DNA of 64,000 nt from Eremomyces bilateralis CBS 781.70 (GCF_010015585.1 NW_022985110.1:21780-85779), one strand, 5' to 3'; shown: positions 53,784 through 64,000, counted from the stretch's first letter. The notes: generated from the letters alone by a model not told the origin. Made by a program: numbers and translations.

Positions 53784-55432
53784 TGACCAAGAACTTCCCA
53801 CGGGTTGTCGAGATGGTAAAACCAGCCAAACTCGTGGAAAGGAGAACCCATTTCATTCCAGGTACCCTACTACTCAATTCATATGATTGCCTGCACCCGA
53901 CTTAGAAGCCATAGGGAAGCTCAGAGTGACGGAACACTTCTTTGAAGTGCCTCGAGATCACGCCTCCCCTGAACGCGGTACGCTTCGACTTTTCGCTAGA
54001 AGCGTACGTAAGGCAACGCGTCCAATCGATCCATCGGATGAGAAACATGAACGACTTCCCTGGATGCTTTATCTTCAAGGAGGCCCAGGATTCGGTTGTG
54101 CAGCGCCTCAGTTGACACCATGGACAGAAACTGTGCTTGATAAAGGCTATGAGTTGCTTCATCTTGATGCCAGAGGAGTCGGATTGAGTTCTCCATTATC
54201 CGCTTCAGTTCTTGGCCTACGTGGAGATGAAGAAGTCCAAACTAATTATCTCAAGAGCTTTGGCGCAGTTGATATTGTTCGAGATTGCGAAGCAATTAGA
54301 CTGGCGCTTATGGATGGATATCCCCCCGACAATCAGAAATGGAGTCTGATGGGCCAAAGTTTCGGTGGTTTCTGTACCGTCACATATCTCTCCATGTTTC
54401 CAAGTTCGTTAAGGGAATGTTTCCTCCTTGGAGGGCTGCCACCCATTGGGAAACACCCCGATGTCGTCTATGAGCGGCTTTATAACCGAGTTCTTACGCG
54501 GAATGAAAAATACTATGCGAAATACCCGGAAGACGTGGACCGCGTCAAGCAGGTCACCTCTCATCTGGTCCGATTTGGAAACAATACTGTCCGACTGCCA
54601 TCAGGGGGCTCACTAACTGCAAGAAGATTTCTGCAGCTGGGGATCAACTTCGGTGGCACAGGTATGTCCACTCCCACGTTGCTCTACCATTCTGACATTC
54701 TTGAACACAGGAGGATTTGACGTCGTCCATGGTAGTTCCCACTTCACTCAATCGTTGGATGGGCCGCTAATGGAGTTACAGATCTCGTACTACGGGCAAC
54801 TGGTGACTTGTCGAACTTTGGGCATCTCACCCGGCCGACCTTGTCAAGTATCGAATCTCAACAAGCGTGGGATGACAACATCATCTACGCCATCTTACAC
54901 GAATCAATCTATTGTGAAGGGTATGCTCGTGTCAATGTTTTTTTGTTTCGCTTTACTTATACCCAATGTGTCTAGAGTCGCATCCAACTGGTCTGCTCAA
55001 CGCATTCGGGACAGACGGGCTGAATTCAACCTTGACAAAGATGGCCCTTTATACTTCACAGGGGAGATGGTGAGTCTCAGATATCATCTGAAGTTTAGGC
55101 TCGTCTTAACCCGGATTCAGATTTATCCTTGGATGCTTGAAGATTATGCGGAACTCCGAAAGTTGTCCGGCCCAGCAAATGCGTTGGCTAAATTCCCGGG
55201 GTGGGGGACTCTATACTCTCCTGATCAGCTTGCAAAGAACGAGGTACCAGTGTATGCAGCGGTATACATGGACGACATGTATGTCGATTTCGACCTTGCT
55301 CGCGAAACGTCCTCTATGATACGGGGTTGCAAGGTCTTCATCACGAACACCATGTATCACGACGCATTGAGATCGAAGACTGCTGATGTTCTGAAGGCCC
55401 TCTTTGCCCTTCGGGAAGATGAAATGGATTGA
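53784..55432 (+). CDS. Proline iminopeptidase (serine peptidase S33)
   Basis: Exons 53784-53862, 53906-54661, 54711-54731, 54782-54920, 54976-55069 and 55121-55432; 466 aa. The enzyme removes N-terminal proline from peptides; no signal peptide, so probably cytosolic. Seen: VTEHFFEVPRDH, oxyanion motif LQGGPGFG, HLDARGVGLS, nucleophile Ser178 in MGQSFGG, then across the small exons FDVVH, DLVLRATGDLSNFGHLTRPT and YCEGVASNWSAQRIR. The C-terminal DDMYVDFD and MYHDALR hold the likely Asp and His. Five introns of 43-55 nt were needed to keep the family sequence; exon 3 is only 21 nt. The last intron (51 nt) is stop-free and in frame. More introns than any other gene here. Confidence 0.9.
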
Positions 55433-56410
55433 CATGTGTAATTAAACACTCTCCATGCCGGCTCGGTACGAGCATAATAAAGTACGACGCATCACCGATG
55501 CAATAGATTTGCCCAAGCTGCTTGACCGTGCCTCTTTTCTTTAATGGTTGCTCCCTACTTGGTCGTTGATAACCCCTTTTCGTCATGACCTTCTTATTCA
55601 TTTCTACCTTTATTTGTGTGAGCCAGGTGCACTCTACTTTATGATGCGTTATTATTGGATGGTTTCTATTGCTCATCTATAAATCTTGTCTCCTAACCTC
55701 GGGTACCTAATCTATCTAACTATAATATTGAGCACTTCAACCTCTCTCCGCACCTCTACACACAGCATCTTTCCTTGACGATTCCAAAGATTCCTTACTG
55801 TGGCTTCGGTTTTATCAGAAGAGTACACTAGAGCCGGTGGATGTCAGTATTTCTTCTTGTTAGGGTCTCACATAATTATTTGTTCTCAACATTATGAAGG
55901 ATTTCAATTTTGCGAATCAACTGTTCAATACCCTAACTAGGGATTTGCAAAAATCGACCGACCATTAGGAAGAACCGTGGAATATAGATCCATGCTCATA
56001 ATTTCATTTCACTTCCTCTTGGCACAGTTTATAATAATTGACAATACTAACTATGCCTTGTTAATTCTATCTATTGAGTCCATGTCGCCTCTCGCTTCCA
56101 TTATCGGCTAGGCAGGCTAAAGCTCATTTTAGATACTAGAAACAATTCTTCATGCTGTCAGGTGGCAGTCGTGTAATACAATGCTATACCTATTCCGGAA
56201 TGGGCACACCCCTAAGTATAGTTGTGGTTAATCGGGCAGCTATTCCTATTCGATGGAAGGAATATTCTACAGAAGGTGCCTTCATTTCTCTTCCACGATC
56301 TACCCAGTGTGCGCCCCAAGCGGTAGTTTCTCGAGGCCCAATCAGCGATATAAGGCGCGATACACGTGCCATAGGCACTTCTCACGACTCCAGGGCTCGA
56401 CTACTCTGAT
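55433..56410. other. AT-rich intergenic region
   Basis: 978 bp that look clearly more AT-rich than the flanks from about 55690 to 56150, with stop codons in all frames. It could be a decayed (RIP-mutated) repeat remnant or simple spacer. A CACGTG occurs at 56363-56368. The 86-codon frame at 56152-56409 lacks protein character. Confidence 0.4.
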
Positions 56411-58349
56411 ATGCTACTAAGTATGCTACTCAAGCGAATTACCCTCCTAGCATCCGTGGCCTCATCTTCACCCGTCCAATTAGGGACGCCTTTCGATCGT
56501 CGACAAGTGTTACCTACAGTAGAACTCCCTTACGGTACTTGGAGGGCCAGTCGGTATGACAGTGCGAACGATGTAACTGATATAAGGATTTCGTAGTGAA
56601 GGCCGCAAAGAAGCTGACCAACCCAGATTTACACCTTCAAGAACATCCGATTCGCAGCGACTCCGACAGGCGACCTTCGATTTACAGCTCCTGCTCCCCC
56701 ACAACCGAATTCTACGATTCAAGATGGAAGCTACGGATTCAGTTGCATCTCCAGCAGTACTCGACGACTCGGTGGCAGCACCAATGGACCGTCTAGGTTA
56801 GGGGGCCTTACAGGCGTACCCCGAGTTGTACCTCAGGGAGAAGATTGTTTGTTCTTAGATGTTTATGCGCCTTCAAGAGCCCTGAATGGCACTGAAAAGT
56901 TTTCAGTTGTCTTTTGGATTTACGGGGGAGCATACGTCGGAGGCTCTAAAGATGGAATATACGATGGAACACCACTGATTAAATCTGCTGGGGGGAATCT
57001 GGTCTTCGTTGCCGCGAACTATCGTCTGGCTGCTTACGGATTTCTCGGCGGGTCAACGATGGAACGGGACGGAACTCCCAATGCAGGGTAAGCATATCGT
57101 TCTTCTACGATCTCTGGTTCTGACACTGCACGAAAGGTTTTATGATCAGCAATTTGCGCTACAATGGGTTCAAGATCATATAAGCAAGTTCGGAGGGGAT
57201 CCAAACAACGTCAGTGTCTGGGGAGAATCTGCTGGTGGTGGCTCAATCATGCACCAGTTAACTGCCAATGGTGGGAATGGGAAAGCCCTATTCAAGCGGG
57301 CGGTCATCCAAAGTCCCGCATTTCAGACGCTCCATGACAGACAAGGGCAGATTGAGACGACATACAAAGCATTTGAAGAGGCTGCAGGCTGCGCTGGCCG
57401 GGGGCTAACGTGTCTGCGAAATGCGAATACTTCGACCATCAATTCAGCACAGTCGATAGTGATGCAAAATGCAGTTGAAGGGACGTTTGGTTTTGGGTAC
57501 GTGTATCGCCTATGTCCGTTTCAGTGAACTGATCCTTTTTATAGCCCTGTGGCAGATGGAAAGTTCGTCCGTCAACTACCAGCTCTCGAACTCGCCTCTG
57601 GCAATTTTTTCAAAGATATGGAGTCTTTGATAGTCTCTCACGTCTTTGATGAAGCATCCATGTTTGTACCGGCTGGTATCAGCCAGGATAGGGACATCGA
57701 TACCTTCCTCACTTCAGTATTCCCCGGGCTGGATATTATTCGTGATGTAGTACTTCGACGATACCCCCCTTCTGGTAGCGCGGGAGTTGGCTATCCTGAT
57801 GCAAGGGGACGCATCCAAGCACTCATCCGAGATAGTACGTTTGTGTGCAATGTTCGTTTTATCAGCGCTGCCTATGCCTGTCAGAACTGCACTACTCCGT
57901 CTTCATCCGTCTACAACGTTCAATACTCCCGTTCTCCGGGGACCCACGGTTCGGATGTCCTGGCAACATTTTTCAACCCGTCCGGCGAGCTCTCGCGCTT
58001 GTCAACTTTGGACCCTTCACTGGCATCGTTTGCTGCATCTTATCAGAGTTACCTCACATCCCATGCAATGACTGGTGACCCCAATACCTATCGCCTTCCC
58101 AACTCCACCGCCAGTTGGCCGGAGGTCACGGTTGAACCTACATTGAGGAATGTCCTCGACGCCGGAAATCCTGGATTTAGTCTGATTTCCGATAACCAGA
58201 CCACGGCCGACGTTTGTGACTTTTGGCTCGATATCCAAGCCGCCATGACGAGTTTAGGAGGATACGCACCCCCAGACAGTGTGGTCGAGAACCCTTTTAC
58301 GAACATTATCAGTGTAGCTGATGCATCCGCGAACTTTGTGATTGTATGA
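56411..58349 (+). CDS. Secreted type-B carboxylesterase (cholinesterase-like)
   Basis: Exons 56411-56572, 56627-57087, 57137-57496 and 57545-58349; 595 aa. It hydrolyses carboxylic esters outside the cell; the natural substrate is unknown. The signal peptide is [20 protein letters not shown]. Family motifs: [10 protein letters not shown] with FTAPAPP, the lipase signature [11 protein letters not shown], the oxyanion hole YGGAYVGGS, and [10 protein letters not shown]. The catalytic triad is Ser239 (WGESAGGGS), Glu364 (VFDEASMF) and His462 (PGTHGSDV). Introns are 54, 49 and 48 nt, each restoring these motifs. Nothing is missing from the fold. It stands next to other probable accessory genes, so it may be horizontally mobile or lineage-specific, but that is inference only. 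Confidence 0.92.
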
Positions 58350-58903
58350 GCGAAGTGGTTTCGACCGCGAGGGTCACGGCGGCAATCAAAGGTGAAGTTG
58401 AATACGCTCGACTTCTCTTGACGTAGGGAGTAGACTTAGGTTAATTGTCTGATGGGAAAATCTCGGTGGTAGCCTGAAAAAGCCGGTCCTAAAATCCATC
58501 TATGGCCAACTGATTCTTGCATCATTGGATTTCAACTCTACAGAAGGAACATTCCTGGTAATTATAAGTGAGACTTTCGTTCCGCAGTTGAAATGCGAAG
58601 TACGGAGGAAACCAGGTGCAAACATGGTCACGTGCGGGATAATAGTTTAGTTTACCTCAGCAAGCTCAGGCCATTGTGGTCGTGCCTGAGGCAACGAACC
58701 GCGCTATACCTAATTGGTATGGTCCTCGACCAAATAGCCTGAGGATTCTGTCATTGATTTTTGGCCTGAATCGAGATCGTTTGTATGAGAGCAATTTAAT
58801 CACATCAACCTCGTTTTCCTCCACAACGAGCTATCGCACAGTAAAATTGACTCGTTCAATCGAATCCTCTATCGTTTCTTGATAACCCAGTGAATTTTGG
58901 AAG
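58350..58903. other. Intergenic upstream of the DUF6589 gene
   Basis: 554 bp. A CACGTG at 58629-58634 and an imperfect inverted repeat around CCTCAGC/GCCTGAGG at 58655-58692 are present. No terminal inverted repeat or target duplication could be confirmed because the far side of the pair lies outside the window. Confidence 0.45.
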
Positions 58904-61644
58904 ATGTCAGATCGAACCTCCTCTCGGCGCAGCGTACGACTGAACCCAACGCCTCTAGAGAGCAGAGAACAGCCACGAACTACTGCTTCGACTGCCGATG
59001 TCCATCGTAGACGCGCCAGATCTCGAGTATGGACGTCAGAAAAGCGAGTGAACGACATATGCAAATACATGTCCCAAACACACCACTTGACGCTTGCCAA
59101 GTTCATCCGAGTGTATGTAACAACTCAAGGTGGTGACGGCTACGGAGATCGACCTGCGACGCGTGCCAAACGCCTTGTAGACGCGATATACACTCAACCA
59201 GAGGTGCTAGACGCAATACGACAACATCCTGCGTCTGGTGTGGGAGGAATTGTCACCGTGAAGGCACTAAGAAAAGAAATGAAAGCGCTGGAAGAAGCCG
59301 GAGGTATGTTTAGTGCCTACCAGGTCCACCGCGAACGAGAAAAGTCTCTACAGGCCAGTATTGGGCGGGAGGGGCGGTCTGAAGATGGCCAGTCTGAAGA
59401 TGGCCAGAAACCAGAGGACTACGAGTGCATACTCGACGACTTGCGGTTCGGCTGGATGTATGAGCAAGTTAACACTCATGCTCCTCTTCTATGTGGACTG
59501 CTCGACGGTCTTATGGCGCCCAAGATAGAGAGGAAAGATCGACCACCACGAGATCCTTCTAAATTTAACCACAGGACTGCGATAATCACGTCGATCCTCT
59601 GCTATTCTCGGGCGTCGGAAGGGAGCAACAAGTTTCCCCGCGTATTTGGTGCCTTTCTACACTCCAATGGCGTGAAACGTCGGGTCCTCGACCTTTTTCA
59701 CCAATTTGGGGTTTGTGAAGGCTACAAGGCAGTCCACAGACATCTTGAAACCGTGGCAGAACAAGCGAAGGCATCGTCACCGTCCCTCGGAATGGATTTC
59801 AACTAACCGTACGTAGGGGACGGTCCGTCGATACGGCCAGCTGCTGAACGCCTGTGTTGTCTACGATAATTTCGACTATCGAGAAGGTGTTAAGCACCAG
59901 CTCATTTCAAACCATGCAGAAATGCGCTCGGTAACAACGGGGAAAGTTTTCAGAGGCGCCGACATTCCTCCAGGTGGATTAAGGAAATCGATGCTACACC
60001 GTGAGACTCCACTTTCAATAGAGGACCTTTTCTACTCTCCCGGCGCCGCCATATACGACGAGACTGCCTCCAAGATTGACAGCTACTTCATAGCGGAGGC
60101 GATTCGGACAGCATATCCAAAATCGGTCAAATCTATCTTCTCTAATTCCGACATCCCATTCCCGGCTATGCCAACCGTCGAGTTACTTGAGCTTCGAAAG
60201 ACAGATAGCAAGACGCTCGGTCCGATTCTCTTCAACGAAGGTACTCTAGATGGCTCCTACGAGGTTATAGAGAGCATCTACAAGCGCCAATTCCAACTAG
60301 ATAGTAAAGAATTCGACAACCGTCTGTTCTTGGCGTTTGGCGATCAAAAAACCTCTTCACTCATCCGATCTATGCAGGCTGAGCAAGTCGACGCGTCTAT
60401 ATCGTATGATAGAAAAGACTGGCTGATAGGAGTCGCTGCTCTCTTTCACCTGCGCATGAATTTTCTATGGCTCATGCAAAAGACACATTACGGAAACATG
60501 GAGCAACAGGACGCTTCAACTCTCTATCACAACATCAACTTCTGGGGACGAAAGAATATTCCAGCGGACCGTGCAGCTTTTCAGGTTCTAGAAGAGCTGG
60601 TGCTTCACAGTTTCGACGCTCGAGTTATTGGACTACTTTATACTCGCCTCGAGCAGTACGGCATCGATACCTCCGATCAAGAGGAGGTTGACAAGGCAAT
60701 TCAGAACATGAATACTAGAGGCTTCATGGACCTAGTGGAGGATGTTCGCAGATCCGCATTTGGGCCGGAAGCCTGGCGACCATCAAAGGAGAAGCATGCC
60801 AACAATACAGTCGATGAGGAGTTCCTCAGTCATGCTCGATACCTTCAACAAATGGTTGTGTACAAGACCTTGAAGTACGGCATCAAAAACGGAGATATAG
60901 GACTCATCGACCGAGTCATTGGTGTCTGTTGCTTTTACTTCGAGGGGACTGGACAATCAAACTACGCATTCGAAATGCTCTATCTAAAACGGCTCACCAG
61001 CACCAAAGCTTGTGATAAGGAGCTTCGGCGCGCAATACTCTCGAATAGCCTCGTTAATCCACATGGCTGTCGGGACACTTGGCAAGAAGTCGATCGTAGC
61101 CTTGAATATCTGAACCTGGAGCTGAAAAGAGAGCTTTGGGCCCGTCGAACGTCGACTTTCGGATTAGATGCACTGTTTAAGACTACCTCGTTAACAGCAG
61201 AATACACTGTTTTCCTACGCAAGACGATAGAGAAAGCATTTGCGCGGAAGGAAAGCTCCAAGCATTCCGTGCCCTCTCCAGTGGATGATATTCATATACT
61301 GGCATTTGAATTGGCGTGCGATTCGATTAAATTTTACAGAGGCGGTAGGAAAGCCAGACATCAAGCGCCGGACATACATACGATCGGGCTCGAAAGGGTG
61401 GCGACAAAGAAGCTAGAAATATTTAACGCCAAGGTCATGAGAGACGAAGATCAAATAATAGTGCCACCTTACGAGACAGGAGGAGCGACGGCTGATCTGG
61501 ATCCCGATAACGACATGATGGCGATACTAGTATGTTTTGTTCTAGTAGAGTATTCAGTCTTGTGCTAACCTACGTCACCAGCCCTTGGAAGATAGAGATG
61601 AAGCCCACGAATGGGGCTTACCTTCGGATATCGAGTCGGAGTAG
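58904..61644 (+). CDS. DUF6589-type protein, probable transposase-like
   Basis: Exons 58904-59770, 59817-61529 and 61582-61644; 880 aa. I recognise the fungal DUF6589 family. Seen: basic N terminus; helical region WTSEKRVNDICKYM with TLAKFIRVY; Asp306 in VVYDNFDYREGV, followed by HAEMRSVTTGKVFRG; FGDQKTSSL with Asp near 465; LFHLRMNFLWLMQKTHYG near residue 500. Spaced acidic motifs (DN and GDQ) before a conserved helical His/Met/Asn segment resemble a DDE/RNase-H transposase core, which is inference. Intron 1 (46 nt) needs a GC donor (AAG|GCATCG, branch AACTAAC); all nearby GT donors in the right phase cut protein-like sequence. Intron 2 (52 nt, GTATGT...CACCAG) adds the acidic tail PLEDRDEAHEWGLP. 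Its stop lies 5 nt from that of the convergent helicase. Confidence 0.8.
59379..59408 (+). repeat. 15-bp in-frame tandem duplication (SEDGQ x2)
   Basis: TCTGAAGATGGCCAG is repeated exactly twice inside exon 1 of the DUF6589 gene, giving SEDGQSEDGQ in a polar linker. The copies are identical, so it is young or maintained. Confidence 0.9.
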
Positions 61645-61649
61645 TCCAT

Positions 61650-64000
61650 CTATAATATCCGCTCTCCGTGGTAATAACGCCTATTCTTCTCTTTTTCACT
61701 GCGAGGACTTCGCCTTATATTAGAGTCTAAAACGCTGAGAGCGACCCGCTTTATCATTTCTCCTTCTCCTTCACTCGGTGCGGGACGTTTCGACGACTGA
61801 TTGCCACCACTTACGCTGGACAAACCATTCTCACTGTCTTCGAAAACACTAGATATGCCAGAGGAGCAATCTACGTTTGTCGATGTAACCGACCTAATGG
61901 ATGTTAATGACGAATCTGCTACCACTATCGGCACTGATTGGGTAGCTAGATAAGGAGAGCACGAGGCTGATATCTCTCTTGCGTTGGCAGTGATTCGTTC
62001 TAGCGAGGAAGCGTACTCTTCTCGGTCACGCAAAAATGATGCTCTTCGTCCTTGATCGGGAGTTATTAGAGTCTTTACTTCGGTCGATACTCTTCTTTCC
62101 TGAGGCTCTCCTTGTTGGGACATCTGCTTCGTGGCAGGGGGACCTTGTCTCTCGAGCAACGAACTTTGTCGAAACTGTTGCTCGGCAATAATCATAGGCT
62201 GTCTTTCTGACAACGCTCGGTCAGGTGAACATGGAGAGCATAATGCTGTATTCTCTCTCGCGCGAGCAATGAGTTTCTCCAATGAGGAAATATAATCATC
62301 GCTCTTACGCAAGAAGGACACAGGTTTCTCTGGCTGAGTGGGATGCTCAATCGCGACTGAAGATTGCCCCTTGTGAGTCTCTCTCCCTTCTGGACCCTTG
62401 TAGACTTCTTGATAATCAAGGGAAATCTGCACTGGGCCTGCAGCTCCTGACGTCCGTGACGTTTCTAGCCTGCTACCTCCAGGCCAGTTCCTCACGACGT
62501 AGGACTTGATATTATTAAACTCCTTAAAGAGTTCATCGGAATGGTCTTTCAACCAGGTCGATTTCACAAACTCCTCCAACTCAGCGGCTGTATGGATGTA
62601 GGCATATTCTGTCGATAATGATATCCACTCACTCTTCTGAGTAAATAGCTTCACGGAAAGTTCGGGCTTCGCCGTCTGATGCGCCGAGTTAACAACATTG
62701 TCTCCCCAGAGGGCTAGGCGGTCATAAAATGCACCTGGTGCTGTCCCAGCGTGGGGTTTCCGAAGACTGGGAGCAATGTCCCACGGGAAAGGCACCGTCC
62801 GCGTCAGGCCAGGGTTGCAGGCGTTACAACACTCCTCCGGTCTAGGAGGAGGCAACTTAGATGCGGGATCTGACAAACTCTCTTGCAGCCAATCCATCAG
62901 GATTCGGCGTAGGCAATTGGATCGATTGACAAAATTGTATAGTGCTGGGCAGTCATTGTACAGCTCTGTCCGGCGCTCTCTCTGTGTTTTGCGTTTGCGC
63001 TGGTCTTCTGGGACGCCATAGTCAATGGCGTCTACAGCAACATCCGCTTCGTGGTCTGGAACATCACTATCCGCTTCTGGCTCGACGGGGCATGACTGAG
63101 CTAGCTGGCTCGTATAAGAAAGCTGTCTTAAAGACGACTGCTTCCGGCTTCTGGAGAACGCCGCTCTTGTTGATGAAACCCTGTCGCCTACAGCCCAGCT
63201 TTCCACCAGGAAGACAGCCTCCCCCTTGATGCTGGCCATTCTAGCTGCACGACCAAACCGTTGGATGAGAACGCTTAAAAGCCGCTCCAAGGGGAATCCA
63301 TATTGGACGACACGTATGACATCCGAGAGGTCCACTCCCGTTCCCAGTGACTCAGTTGCGACCATAATTCGAATCTTGGAATCCACTTTGGAGAACTCGC
63401 TGTACAGGGCCTCCTTATCATGCAGCGTGGTGTGTGAGTGGTAGACCTGGATAATCTCTCTGCTGTCGCGGTGTCTTATGGCCCCTGACGACAGTCTGCA
63501 CAGCCAGTCTCGCAAACATTCTGCGCATTTTTGGATATCGCGTCGTGAATCTATGAAAATTATCGTTTTCGGAATTTTCATAGGCGTCGGTAGCCCATTC
63601 GTCATGGCGTCCTGTAGAACGAAGAAGAGACTAGTGAACCTTTTCGTGGTCCGCGGCTCGATAGTCTCCACGATCAGCTTAATCTCCGGCCTGTCGATAG
63701 AGGTTCGGAAAATCTCGCAGCTGGCTTGGAAGCCTGTCATTTTCCTCGCTATATCCAACGTCGCTTGGTCTAACGTGGCAGAACATCCAAACCAAGGGAT
63801 ATACGCTCCTAGTCTTCGACGTAGAAGAGAGAGTTGTGCATACTGTGGACGGATACCACTTCCCCACAGGGCCACTAAATGGAGTTCATCCACAGCCACG
63901 ACTGAGACGCGCTTTTTAAAGGACGGGTTGCTTGCTATTGATCGAAACCAACCGGCTGCGATCTCTGGGCCCATGAGGAGATGAGTATATATACCCGTCT
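61650..64000 (-). CDS. RecQ-like DNA helicase, 5' end beyond window
   Basis: About 780 codons, open to the window edge: in-frame codons continue past ATG 63974 (...YTHLLMGPEIAAGWF), and that region corresponds to helicase motif Ib, so the start, Q motif and Walker A lie outside. Seen: Walker B as DELH (VAVDELHLVALWG), motif III GCSATLD, then IIFIDSRR, VYHSHTTLHDKE, MVATESLGTGVDLSDV, and motif VI QRFGRAARMAS. A RecQ-type zinc region follows (CLRRILMDWL with CCNACNP). A ~350-residue C-terminal extension is unlike ordinary RecQ and contains a ~30-residue imperfect repeat. Motifs are intact, so the gene is not an obvious relic. Relatives are telomere-linked and DUF6589-linked helicases in fungi as I recall. 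Convergent with the DUF6589 gene. Confidence 0.8.
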   Translation of the reverse strand, partial: TGIYTHLLMGPEIAAGWFRSIASNPSFKKRVSVVAVDELHLVALWGSGIRPQYAQLSLLRRRLGAYIPWFGCSATLDQATLDIARKMTGFQASCEIFRTSIDRPEIKLIVETIEPRTTKRFTSLFFVLQDAMTNGLPTPMKIPKTIIFIDSRRDIQKCAECLRDWLCRLSSGAIRHRDSREIIQVYHSHTTLHDKEALYSEFSKVDSKIRIMVATESLGTGVDLSDVIRVVQYGFPLERLLSVLIQRFGRAARMASIKGEAVFLVESWAVGDRVSSTRAAFSRSRKQSSLRQLSYTSQLAQSCPVEPEADSDVPDHEADVAVDAIDYGVPEDQRKRKTQRERRTELYNDCPALYNFVNRSNCLRRILMDWLQESLSDPASKLPPPRPEECCNACNPGLTRTVPFPWDIAPSLRKPHAGTAPGAFYDRLALWGDNVVNSAHQTAKPELSVKLFTQKSEWISLSTEYAYIHTAAELEEFVKSTWLKDHSDELFKEFNNIKSYVVRNWPGGSRLETSRTSGAAGPVQISLDYQEVYKGPEGRETHKGQSSVAIEHPTQPEKPVSFLRKSDDYISSLEKLIARARENTALCSPCSPDRALSERQPMIIAEQQFRQSSLLERQGPPATKQMSQQGEPQERRVSTEVKTLITPDQGRRASFLRDREEYASSLERITANAREISASCSPYLATQSVPIVVADSSLTSIRSVTSTNVDCSSGISSVFEDSENGLSSVSGGNQSSKRPAPSEGEGEMIKRVALSVLDSNIRRSPRSEKEKNRRYYHGERIL

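Noticed and set aside
59753-59816. GT donor (GTGGCA) for intron 1 of the DUF6589 gene
   Set aside because: Keeps the frame but removes VAEQAK, which fits the helical segment before YDNFDY; the GC donor gives a better protein and normal intron size. Not fully excluded.
1-64000. tRNA, rRNA, CRISPR arrays, classical transposases (Tc1/mariner, hAT) and LTR elements
   Set aside because: I looked for tRNA T-arm-like motifs, long direct repeats and transposase motifs and saw none that holds up; a covariance or repeat search would be needed to be certain.

Overview
This is nuclear DNA of a filamentous ascomycete (Pezizomycotina). The evidence is: genes with few short introns (about 43-65 nt, branch points like CTAAC/CTGAT), typical fungal proteins (S1/P1 nuclease, FAT1-type acyl-CoA synthetase, Zn2Cys6 regulator with fungal-specific domain, the fungal 17.8-kDa complex I subunit, Sur7-like protein), and mixed strands without operons. 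I cannot place it below subphylum; Eurotiomycetes-like proteins are an impression only. Exon-intron models were assembled by hand from reading frame, splice signals and family knowledge. No tRNA, rRNA, CRISPR or intact classical transposon was seen.

Left third (1-24 kb), mostly housekeeping: CUE3/ASCC2-like ubiquitin reader divergent from RPS20 (uS10), DHR2 rRNA helicase, a KLHDC4/KEL3-like kelch protein, NAD(P)H-hydrate dehydratase, a steryl-ester-hydrolase-like lipase, ERV46, a TamA/DAL81-like Zn2Cys6 regulator, a FAT1-type acyl-CoA synthetase and a secreted M14 carboxypeptidase.

Middle (24-53 kb): the spliceosomal helicase BRR2, a coiled-coil protein, a TPA1/OFD1 prolyl hydroxylase, the mitochondrial thiamine pyrophosphate carrier, gamma-butyrobetaine dioxygenase, a SET/MYND protein, an S1/P1 nuclease, the crosslink-repair nuclease PSO2/SNM1, a complex I subunit, a conserved-looking unknown, a Sur7-like membrane protein and a small Cys-rich protein.

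Right end (53.8-64 kb) is accessory in character: a proline iminopeptidase, a secreted type-B carboxylesterase, then a tail-to-tail pair of a DUF6589-type (transposase-like) gene and a RecQ-like helicase that runs off the window. Their stop codons are only 5 nt apart. This pair is the best candidate for a poorly described mobile or subtelomeric system.

The most striking functional adjacency is CUE3 next to RPS20: in yeast and human, uS10 ubiquitinated on its N-terminal lysines is what the Cue3/ASCC2-containing complex acts on at collided ribosomes, and here the two genes share one 290-bp divergent promoter. Other points: two GC-AG introns, a 7-nt first coding exon in the FAT1 gene, a 21-nt internal exon in the iminopeptidase gene, and recurrent CACGTG boxes between genes, four of them in one promoter.
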